A DNA stretch of 64,000 bases from Dickeya oryzae (GTDB lineage: Bacteria > Pseudomonadota > Gammaproteobacteria > Enterobacterales > Enterobacteriaceae): positions 248,001-312,000 of the forward strand of contig NZ_SULL01000006.1 of assembly GCF_009372235.1 (NCBI RefSeq). Direction: 5' to 3'. The notes beneath the pieces were generated by a model. That model had not been told where the DNA came from and did not search any database. It worked only from the letters and a program-made list of their open reading frames with translations. Shown here in pieces: positions 54,892 to 64,000 of the stretch (position 1 is its first letter; each line of letters starts with the position of its first letter). The position numbers were made by a program, and so were the translations under genes.

Positions 54892-55680
54892 TCACCCCAC
54901 CTGTACCGACATCATGCTGAGCGACCCCATCACAATACCGTCTGTCGGCGTCGATATCGGCTCCTGACCATTCCAACTGCCCAGAACATACAGCAATGGC
55001 AGAAAATGATCCGGCGTCGGGTTAGACAGCGCGGCATCATTGTGTTGCATGAAATTCACCAGTGGGTGTTCCGCCTCATCCCCCTGCCAGCGCAGATTGC
55101 TGCGAACAAAATCGTTAAACGAGGTTGCCCAGCTATAAGGCGAACCATCGCCGCTCCACTTAATCATCCGCAGGTTGTGCACCACGTTGCCGCTGGCGAC
55201 GATCATAATGCCTTCATCACGCAACGCAGCCAGTTTACGGCCCAACTCATAGTGGTAAGCCGGTGGCTTAGTACCATCGACGCTGATCTGTACAACCGGG
55301 ATATCCGCTTGCGGATACACCTTGATCAGTACCCCCCAGGTGCCGTGGTCCAACCCCCATTCCTGATGATCCGCGTAGACCTCAACCGGCGACAGGACCT
55401 CTTGTACCCGTTTCGCCACATCCGGGGCACCAGGTGCAGGGTAGCGAGTATCGAACAATGCCTGTGGGAAGCCACCGAAATCATGAATCGTTCGCGGCTG
55501 ACTCATCGCCGTTACCGCCGTCACGCGGGTATACCAGTGTGCGGATACCGCTACTATTGCCTTCGGACGTGGCAGGGTTTCACCCAGTTTATGCCAGGCC
55601 TGTGTGTGTTCATTGTCTTCCAGCGCATTCATCGGGCTCCCGTGGCCCAGAAACAGTGCCGGCATCCGGGAAATACTCAT
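54892..55680 (-). CDS. ygiD: Extradiol ring-cleavage dioxygenase YgiD (LigB family)
   Basis: 262 residues. Family motifs LFLGHGSPMNALEDN, VSAHWYTR and DHGTWGVLIKVYP carry the metal-binding His residues. E. coli YgiD is a zinc-type 4,5-DOPA extradiol dioxygenase; the natural substrate is unclear. It converges with ygiC, as in E. coli. Confidence 0.92.
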   Translation of the reverse strand: MSISRMPALFLGHGSPMNALEDNEHTQAWHKLGETLPRPKAIVAVSAHWYTRVTAVTAMSQPRTIHDFGGFPQALFDTRYPAPGAPDVAKRVQEVLSPVEVYADHQEWGLDHGTWGVLIKVYPQADIPVVQISVDGTKPPAYHYELGRKLAALRDEGIMIVASGNVVHNLRMIKWSGDGSPYSWATSFNDFVRSNLRWQGDEAEHPLVNFMQHNDAALSNPTPDHFLPLLYVLGSWNGQEPISTPTDGIVMGSLSMMSVQVG

Positions 55681-55822
55681 AACGATATCCTTAGTAACAG
55701 TATGGGTAGCGAGTACCGATAGTGACTACTTTACCCCTCCTGTTTCGTCGATACAGTCGGATAACCATGATGATGATTGTCAATAAATTTGACGATTTAG
55801 CTGTATCACCGGAGAAAGACAT

Positions 55823-55852
55823 AAAAAAACCCCGCCGATTGGCAGGGTTCTG
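55823..55852 (-). terminator. Terminator of rnpB
   Basis: On the minus strand GAACCCTGCC and GGCGGGGTTTTTTT form a GC-rich hairpin followed by a T-run, just past the 3' end of the RNase P RNA. Confidence 0.8.
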
Positions 55853-55856
55853 AAAG

Positions 55857-56234
<378 letters not shown>

Positions 56235-56259
56235 GGCGCGGATAATAGGACAAATTGTC

Positions 56260-57147
56260 CTACTTGTCATCTTCCGATGCACCGTCACCGTTTTCTTGTT
56301 CCAGCCCATAACGGTAAAGCGCGTTCTTTTTCACACCGTGAATCTCTGCCGCCAGCGCCGCCGCTTTCTTCAGCGGCAATTCTGCCCGCAACAGTTGCAG
56401 AGTGCGCAACACCGCCGCAGGCAAGGCATCGTCGTCAGGCTGATGCCCTTCCACAATCAATACCATCTCACCTTTACGGCGGTTCTCGTCTTCCTGTACC
56501 CAGGCCAACAACGCCCCCACCGGCGCGCCGTACAGCGATTCCCAGGTTTTGGTCAGTTCCCGTGCCAGCACCACGTAGCGATCCGCCCCCCACACCTCAA
56601 CCATATCCTGCAAGCTATCCAGCAGCCGGTGGGTTGATTCGTAGAAAATCAGCGTGCGCGTCTCTTCCTGCAAATCACGCAATGTGTCTTTACGCGCTTT
56701 AGTTTTTGCTGGCAGGAAACCTTCATAACAAAAGCGGTCCGATGGCAAACCGGCGGCAGACAGCGCTGTGATAGCCGCACACGGCCCCGGCAACGGCACA
56801 ACGCGCACGCCAGCCTCGCGGCATCGCCGAACCAGATGGTAACCGGGGTCGTTAATCAACGGCGTCCCCGCATCCGACACCAGCGCAATACTCATGCCTT
56901 GCTGCAATCTGGCTAGCAATTGTTCTGCCTTTTGCTGCTCATTGTGGTCATGGAGTGCGAACAGGCGCGCATTAATTGCGAAATGTTGTAACAATAAACC
57001 AGTATGCCGGGTATCTTCTGCTGCAATAAGATCAACCTGTTGCAGTACCGTCAACGCTCGCTGCGTGATATCCGCCAGATTGCCGATAGGCGTGGGAACA
57101 ATGTACAGCGTAGAGGCGGAAATCTGAGCTTGTTGGTCTTGATTCAT
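56260..57147 (-). CDS. rsmI: 16S rRNA 2'-O-methyltransferase RsmI
   Basis: Methylates the 2'-O of C1402 in 16S rRNA using S-adenosylmethionine. 295 residues, tetrapyrrole-methylase fold. Characteristic blocks are [38 protein letters not shown] and [20 protein letters not shown]. It is divergent from lpoA, the usual enterobacterial layout, and sits just upstream of rnpB on the same strand. Confidence 0.96.
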   Translation of the reverse strand: MNQDQQAQISASTLYIVPTPIGNLADITQRALTVLQQVDLIAAEDTRHTGLLLQHFAINARLFALHDHNEQQKAEQLLARLQQGMSIALVSDAGTPLINDPGYHLVRRCREAGVRVVPLPGPCAAITALSAAGLPSDRFCYEGFLPAKTKARKDTLRDLQEETRTLIFYESTHRLLDSLQDMVEVWGADRYVVLARELTKTWESLYGAPVGALLAWVQEDENRRKGEMVLIVEGHQPDDDALPAAVLRTLQLLRAELPLKKAAALAAEIHGVKKNALYRYGLEQENGDGASEDDK

Positions 57148-57206
57148 TGTTTCATCCGGTTTGCCGATTTAATATTGAGCATCGTTAAAACATCACTGGA
57201 TACAGT

Positions 57207-59293
<2,087 letters not shown>

Positions 59294-59297
<4 letters not shown>

Positions 59298-59650
59298 ATC
59301 GGCGTAACACCGGCGATCGCTACGAACAATTAGCCCGACGCCACCTCGAACGCGCCGGGCTGATTTTTGTCGCCGCTAACGTGACAGTACGCGGCGGCGA
59401 ACTGGATTTGATCATGCGCGATGGCAACAGTTGGGTATTTGTCGAGGTGCGTTATCGCCGTAACAGCAATTTTGGCGGTGCAGCGGCCAGTATCACCCGG
59501 CAAAAACAGCGATCGTTGCTACACGCCGCGTCAGTCTGGTTGGCCCGTCAGGGTACCAGTCTCGACTCCACGGATTGCCGCTTTGATGTTCTGGCGGTGA
59601 CCGGCTCGCAGGTGGAATGGTTGCCTAATGCGTTTGGGCAACCTGATTAA
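59294..59650 (+). CDS. yraN: YraN family endonuclease-like protein (UPF0102), probable CTG start
   Basis: Protein of about 118 residues with a restriction-endonuclease-like fold; catalytic-type residues are in [22 protein letters not shown]. Family members begin with a helix like [19 protein letters not shown], which is present here upstream of the first usual start (GTG at 59381). Between the in-frame stop at 59246 and 59381 there is no ATG, GTG or TTG; only CTG at 59255 and 59294. The CTG at 59294 makes a CTGA overlap with the lpoA stop, so I choose it. A coupled, weak start is likely. The function of YraN is not settled. Confidence 0.8.
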
Positions 59651-59723
59651 CACCATGAATATTCAACACACGATGAATGTTCAACACACCACGATTTTCA
59701 ACTTCAAAACAGGTTAACAGAAC

Positions 59724-60314
59724 GTGCTGGAGAGAATTAAAGTCTGTTTCACGGAAAGCATCCAAACCCAGATTGCTGCGGCAGAAGCACTGCCGGACGC
59801 CATTTCACGCGCGGCGCTGGCCATGGTGCAATCACTGCTCAATGGCAACAAAATCCTGTGCTGTGGTAACGGTACCTCTGCCGCCAACGCACAGCATTTT
59901 GCCGCCAGTATGATTAATCGTTTTGAAACCGAACGGCCTAGTCTGCCTGCGATTGCACTTAATGCTGATAACGTGGTCTTAACCGCTATCGCCAACGATC
60001 GCTTGCATGAAGAGGTCTATGCCAAGCAGGTGCGGGCGCTGGGTCAGGCTGGCGATGTCTTGCTGGCGATATCTACGCGCGGCAACAGCCGCGATATCGT
60101 CAAAGCGGTAGAAGCCGCCGTTACGCGTGACATGACTATTGTAGCGCTGACCGGCTACGATGGTGGTGAGCTGGCGGGTTTACTGGGGCAGCAGGATGTG
60201 GAAATTCGCATCCCGTCGCACCGTAGCGCCCGTATTCAGGAAATGCATATGCTAACTGTCAATTGTTTGTGCGATTTGATTGATAACACGCTTTTTCCAC
60301 ACCAGAACGATTAA
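59724..60314 (+). CDS. diaA: DnaA initiator-associating protein DiaA
   Basis: SIS-domain tetramer that binds DnaA and helps assemble it at oriC for timely initiation. 196 residues from a GTG start at 59724. SIS motifs [20 protein letters not shown] and [20 protein letters not shown] are clear. It lies between yraN and dolP, the usual order. Confidence 0.95.
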   Translation: MLERIKVCFTESIQTQIAAAEALPDAISRAALAMVQSLLNGNKILCCGNGTSAANAQHFAASMINRFETERPSLPAIALNADNVVLTAIANDRLHEEVYAKQVRALGQAGDVLLAISTRGNSRDIVKAVEAAVTRDMTIVALTGYDGGELAGLLGQQDVEIRIPSHRSARIQEMHMLTVNCLCDLIDNTLFPHQND

Positions 60315-60324
60315 GGAGCACCCC

Positions 60325-60900
60325 ATGAGGATCTACCCTTGTATTGCCCTGCTGTCTGCTTGTCTGATGCTGCAAGGCTGTATTGGTGCTGTCGCGATTG
60401 GTAGCGCGGCGGTTGCAACCAAATCCGCGACCGACCCCCGGACTGTCGGCACCCAGGTAGACGACGGAACGCTGGAGGTCAGGGTATCTAACGCGCTGAG
60501 TAAGGATGCGCAATTAAGCAAAGAAGCGCGGGTCTCCGTCACCGCTTATCAGGGCAAGGTTCTGCTGACCGGTCAGGCACCCACTACCGAACTGGCAAGC
60601 AGAGCGAAACAGATAGCGATGGGCGTGGAAGGTACCGTCGAAGTGTATAACGAAATTCGTAAGGGTACGCCGATCTCACTGGGCACCGCCTCCATGGATA
60701 CCTGGATAACCACCAAAGTGCGCTCTCAGTTGCTAACCAGCGACCTGGTGAAATCCTCCAATGTGAAGGTCACCACCGAAAATGGCGAAGTCTTTTTGCT
60801 GGGTATGGTGACTCGCCGTGAAGCGACGTCAGCCGCCCAGATAACCAGTAAGGTCGGTGGCGTCAAACATGTAACGACCGCGTTCAGCTATCTCGACTAA
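60325..60900 (+). CDS. dolP: Outer-membrane lipoprotein DolP (YraP)
   Basis: Dual BON-domain lipoprotein that supports outer-membrane integrity and BAM function. The ATG at 60325 follows AAGGAGC and gives 191 residues with lipobox LQGC (Cys about 19). BON1 spans about 45-110 and BON2 about 120-190. It starts 10 bp after diaA, so it is co-transcribed. A palindromic hairpin follows. Confidence 0.95.
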   Translation: MRIYPCIALLSACLMLQGCIGAVAIGSAAVATKSATDPRTVGTQVDDGTLEVRVSNALSKDAQLSKEARVSVTAYQGKVLLTGQAPTTELASRAKQIAMGVEGTVEVYNEIRKGTPISLGTASMDTWITTKVRSQLLTSDLVKSSNVKVTTENGEVFLLGMVTRREATSAAQITSKVGGVKHVTTAFSYLD

Positions 60901-60914
60901 CCCATAACGCTTTA

Positions 60915-60941
60915 CATGGCGGCCACGTACTGGCCGCCATG
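60915..60941. terminator. Hairpin after dolP
   Basis: CATGGCGGCCA pairs perfectly with TGGCCGCCATG around CGTAC. No T-run follows, so it may act as an mRNA end structure more than as a terminator. Confidence 0.45.
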
Positions 60942-61036
60942 ACCATTCGACATAAAACCTTCGGTAAACACCGCTTCGATATTCTGCTGACAGCACGTTC
61001 TTGTCAGTCATTCTTTCTTGCTTAATGATGATGTCA

Positions 61037-62335
61037 TTACCTGTCTCCCAAAGGGGGCAACGCCAATAACCAAAGACTTCGCCGGGCATCTACACTGGCG
61101 GGGACATCGGTTTTCGCCTCCGCGTCGCCGGTCAACAATGGCGTAAACCCGGCCTGTTGGATAACAGCCCGATAACGGAGAGCACCGATAGCCCGTTCGG
61201 CCTGCAGCATCAGTGGAATTAACGGACTACCGTCGCGACGTTCACGTCCTATCGTCTTATAAGGCCAGGATCTGGACGCATCCAAATAAGGGGCCACGAA
61301 ATCGAGCGCAGACAGCAGACTCTCCCCTTGAGGTGTCTGATACCGCCACAGATTTTCGCCATATTTCTCTGCGAGGATCGCCATCCCACTGACAGCCTGC
61401 AAATTGAACACGCTATAATGGAACGACCGGGTTCGTGCCAGTTCCTCTGGTTGCGCCCCGCCAGCCGCCAATTGATGGTCGAGCTTTTGTCGCTGTAATG
61501 CCACCATGGCCTTTACTGTTTCCGTCTGCCCCAGATAGGCCGCGATACCCGCCACCTGCACCGCATACCAGCTACCGTGATTATTCTTTGCTGCCGCTTC
61601 CTGCTTGCCGTGATGGCTTGTCAGCAGCCAGTGCAGGTACTCCGTCATCCACTGACGCATCAGCTTATCGTCATTGGCACTCCACCCCGGAGCCTGCTGC
61701 ACGATGGCTAACGCATCCACAATACGGGTAGCGAAAAAACGCCCATCAAGGACACCCGCGCCGCGCCCCTCATTCCTGCCCGGAATCGCTTGTGCATAAT
61801 TCAGGTTAGGGTTCATCCGCGTATCAGGCGTGATAAACCAGGTACGAATCATGGAAATGGCTTTATTGGCATATTCAGGTCGTTCCGAGAAATACCAGGC
61901 CAGTGCCAGCACATGTACCCTATCGGTAAACGTCGCCAGACGGACAGCATCGGTCTGTTCACCCTTGGTCGCCGGATTCACCTTACCGTCATGTCGCACC
62001 CAAGGCAGGCCGTCCTTTTGCTGGGGAGAAGGCCACCAGTATGCCGCCAGACTCAGATAGTCGTGACGGTCACCCCCCGGCGGTATTGAAAGTTTTTGAG
62101 TAACCGTCAGGTCAGGTTTTTTCATCGCGCTGTCCGCTGCCCGCAACAATTGCTGATAAGCAAGTTGCCGCTGTGCCGGTACCGTCTGATTGCGCAATCG
62201 CTGTTTTACCTGAGCAAGACTATCCGCATGCAAAAATACATAAGCAGAATTATCGTTTTTGACAGAAGCGGCGTCGGCAGACACCATCAGTCCCCCCAGC
62301 AACAGCGATATCAAAAAAGCCATGCCATACCGCAT
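61037..62335 (-). CDS. Alginate-lyase-family periplasmic protein
   Basis: 432 residues with a Sec signal peptide (FLISLLLGGLMVSADAAS). The motifs LAAYWWPSPQQKDGLPWVRHDG, NLNYAQAIPGRNEGRGAGVL, and KNNHGSWYAVQVAGIAAYLG (Asn-His-x-x-Trp-Tyr) are those of the alginate lyase / PL5-like superfamily with an (alpha/alpha) toroid fold. The exact sugar substrate cannot be read from sequence; alginate is uncommon in the plant setting, so another uronate-rich polymer is possible. It lies between dolP and mtgA, where E. coli has other genes, so it is an insertion in a conserved region. Confidence 0.82.
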   Translation of the reverse strand: MRYGMAFLISLLLGGLMVSADAASVKNDNSAYVFLHADSLAQVKQRLRNQTVPAQRQLAYQQLLRAADSAMKKPDLTVTQKLSIPPGGDRHDYLSLAAYWWPSPQQKDGLPWVRHDGKVNPATKGEQTDAVRLATFTDRVHVLALAWYFSERPEYANKAISMIRTWFITPDTRMNPNLNYAQAIPGRNEGRGAGVLDGRFFATRIVDALAIVQQAPGWSANDDKLMRQWMTEYLHWLLTSHHGKQEAAAKNNHGSWYAVQVAGIAAYLGQTETVKAMVALQRQKLDHQLAAGGAQPEELARTRSFHYSVFNLQAVSGMAILAEKYGENLWRYQTPQGESLLSALDFVAPYLDASRSWPYKTIGRERRDGSPLIPLMLQAERAIGALRYRAVIQQAGFTPLLTGDAEAKTDVPASVDARRSLWLLALPPLGDR

Positions 62336-62427
62336 CTTCTATCTCCATTCAGGCTGTTATAATTTCCGAACAGGCCCCTGAAAACGGAAACGGCCTGAGA
62401 AAAACACCTGCCGGTTAATCAGGTTTG

Positions 62428-63177
62428 TTAATAGAGTTTATTCGCTTCCAGAAAGTGCTCTGCGCCGATCCGACCCATTTGACGCAAGATCCATTGCTGG
62501 CGTCGTATGACATAACCCGTGGGCTTATTGACGCGATAACGGATAGGATTCGGCAACACTGCCGCCAACAACGCCGCTTCTGACGCTGTTAACCGGCTCG
62601 CCGGTTTATTAAAAAATTGCCGCGAGGCCGCTTCAATACCAAAAATTCCAGGCCCGAACTCAGCAATATTCAGGTAAACCGTCAGAATACGACGCTTAGT
62701 CCACACCAGTTCCATCGCAACCGTCAAACCAGCTTCAAGGCCTTTACGCAACCAACTGCGCCCATCCCATAACAAGAGATTTTTTACTGTCTGCTGCGAC
62801 AACGTCGATGCGCCGCGAATACGGTTTTCATACTGCTCGTTATGTTTGAGTGCCGCCGAAATCGCATCGAAATCGAACCCCCAATGCTGGGGAAATTTCT
62901 GATCTTCTGCGGCAATCACGGCCAGGGGCGCGACAGCGGCAATGTCATCCATCGCAACCCAATCAGAATGGGCCACATAGCTGAAATCACCACTCAACCA
63001 GGCGCTAAGTTGCCTGTCGACCATCACGGCGGAAAAAGGGACCGGCAAAAACGCAAACAGCAGAATTGCCGCCAGCCATATGGCGACGACACCCAGTAAG
63101 ATACGCCCCACCCAGCGACGTATCGAAACAGCCATGCGTGCCAATCCCCCTTTCTCTGGACGCCCGCCTTGCCTCAT
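62428..63177 (-). CDS. mtgA: Monofunctional peptidoglycan glycosyltransferase
   Basis: GT51 enzyme that polymerises lipid II into glycan strands. 249 residues; one N-terminal membrane anchor (about 23-48), then the GT51 motifs [16 protein letters not shown] with the catalytic Glu, [16 protein letters not shown], and [17 protein letters not shown]. Start uncertain by about 14 codons ([10 protein letters not shown] is an alternative). Its start overlaps the elbB stop by 4 bp. Confidence 0.95.
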   Translation of the reverse strand: MRQGGRPEKGGLARMAVSIRRWVGRILLGVVAIWLAAILLFAFLPVPFSAVMVDRQLSAWLSGDFSYVAHSDWVAMDDIAAVAPLAVIAAEDQKFPQHWGFDFDAISAALKHNEQYENRIRGASTLSQQTVKNLLLWDGRSWLRKGLEAGLTVAMELVWTKRRILTVYLNIAEFGPGIFGIEAASRQFFNKPASRLTASEAALLAAVLPNPIRYRVNKPTGYVIRRQQWILRQMGRIGAEHFLEANKLY

Positions 63178-63830
63178 TCAGCCAGTTCCAAAACACGTGC
63201 CACCAGTTTCTCAATTCCGCTGGCCGCTTCGCTAATCGAGTTAGCCAGCATATAGGCCGGCGTCGTCACAACCTTGTGTGCAACGTCAACAACAATGTCA
63301 TCCACCGGGCATTCAACATGTACACCACCCATCGCTTCTATCACCTGAGCGGCTCCCATATCGTTACCAATTGTAAGCCGCACAGAGGTATCGAGTAGCT
63401 TTGGTAACATGGCCGGCGCGATGCAAATGAAGCCAATTGGTTTATTTTTCTTATGAATTTCACGTGTCAGTATTTTCAGCTCTTTATCAATCTTGCAGTC
63501 CGCCCCACGGGTGGCAAAATCACTCAAATTTTTTGCTGCACCGAATCCGCCAGGCACAATCAGCGCATCAAGCTGTTGGGGATCGGCACTGGATAGTGGA
63601 TGGATTTTTCCGCGTGCAATACGCGCCGACTCCGCTAAAACATTGCGTTTCTCACCACTCACCTCACCGTTCAAGTGATTAACAACGTGCAGCTGTTCTT
63701 TATCCGGCGCAAAGCAGACAGCTTCTGCACCAGCGCGATCGATTGCAAGCAGAGTCAAGACAGCTTCGTGAATTTCTGAACCATCATAAACACCACACCC
63801 ACAGAGTACGACGCCCACTTTTTTCATCAA
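63174..63830 (-). CDS. elbB: Glyoxalase ElbB (isoprenoid biosynthesis-linked)
   Basis: DJ-1/PfpI superfamily protein of 218 residues. [35 protein letters not shown], and the reactive Cys in [13 protein letters not shown] are typical of ElbB. E. coli ElbB has weak glyoxalase activity. The start at 63830 has ATGAGGAATAATTG (GAGGA) on the minus strand upstream. Overlaps mtgA by 4 bp, the usual elbB-mtgA pair. Confidence 0.94.
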   Translation of the reverse strand: MMKKVGVVLCGCGVYDGSEIHEAVLTLLAIDRAGAEAVCFAPDKEQLHVVNHLNGEVSGEKRNVLAESARIARGKIHPLSSADPQQLDALIVPGGFGAAKNLSDFATRGADCKIDKELKILTREIHKKNKPIGFICIAPAMLPKLLDTSVRLTIGNDMGAAQVIEAMGGVHVECPVDDIVVDVAHKVVTTPAYMLANSISEAASGIEKLVARVLELAE

Positions 63831-63946
63831 TTATTCCTCATTTCATTACATCAACTAATTGATTTTTTGATTGACAAACACTAATCTACATCACACATTT
63901 TAATGATTCTTGTAACAAACAGCGCCATATTTGCTATGGTGTGTGT

Positions 63947-64000
63947 TGCCAGATGATGGGATTTCAAAAACGCTTGCGTACCAATGACATCTGAGAGCGA
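63947..64000 (+). ncRNA. arcZ: Possible 5' end of the sRNA gene arcZ
   Basis: In E. coli ArcZ is encoded divergently from elbB, in the gap towards arcB. Here a plus-strand extended -10 promoter (TGCTATGGT, 63932-63940) with a TTGTAA -35 candidate (63910-63915, 19-bp spacer) points into the same place, and no protein frame continues from it (the ATG at 63953 meets a stop after 12 codons). The conserved 3' half of ArcZ would be outside the window, so this rests on position only. Confidence 0.35.

Overview
The window looks like chromosome from an enterobacterium of the Pectobacteriaceae, most likely Dickeya or a close relative. This rests on three things: the gene order from exbB-exbD to tolC and from rnpB to elbB follows the familiar Escherichia coli order with small differences; the proteins are close to but distinct from the E. 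coli ones; and the accessory genes (PTS sucrose regulon, alginate-lyase-like enzyme, extra chemoreceptor) suit a plant-associated bacterium. The genus is an inference.

Layout. 1-4.4 kb (minus strand): part of a peptide-type ABC importer (two permeases and a Tat-exported binding protein) behind the homocysteine methyltransferase gene mmuM. 4.8-7.5 kb: the anaerobic ribonucleotide reductase pair nrdD-nrdG, with paired NrdR-like boxes and two inverted DnaA-box matches in the leader. 7.7-10.6 kb: yhbP and a chemoreceptor. 10.67-11.92 kb: a CRISPR array of 21 repeats and 20 spacers. 12.0-21.0 kb: a complete type I-E cas set on the minus strand (cas3, cas8e, cas11, cas7e, cas5e, cas6e, cas1, cas2), read towards the array.

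21.0-24.7 kb is visibly AT-rich and unlike its surroundings. It holds a long non-coding stretch, then a three-gene cassette on the plus strand: an 87-residue small protein behind a strong promoter, a terminator-like hairpin, a protein made of two RmlC-like cupin modules, and a major-facilitator exporter. I do not recognise this combination. It is the best candidate in the window for an undescribed system, perhaps making and exporting a modified peptide or small molecule.

24.8-31.5 kb: the sucrose regulon scrK-scrY-scrA-scrB-scrR with two similar operator-like sites. 31.6-39.6 kb: exbD-exbB (Fur box), metC, yghB, yqhC, a nitroreductase, yqhD and dkgA. 39.7-51.0 kb: ftsP, plsC, parC, mdaB, a LysR regulator, parE, yqiA, cpdA, yqiB and nudF. 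51.3-55.7 kb: tolC, ygiB, ygiC and ygiD. 55.8-64.0 kb: the RNase P RNA gene rnpB, rsmI, lpoA, yraN (apparently with a CTG start), diaA, dolP, an alginate-lyase-family gene, mtgA, elbB, and at the right edge a possible start of the sRNA gene arcZ.

Most of the window is housekeeping. The accessory parts are the ABC operon, the CRISPR-Cas locus, the cupin/MFS cassette, the sucrose regulon and the alginate-lyase-like gene. Sites were located by eye, so small offsets of a base or two are possible for motif positions.
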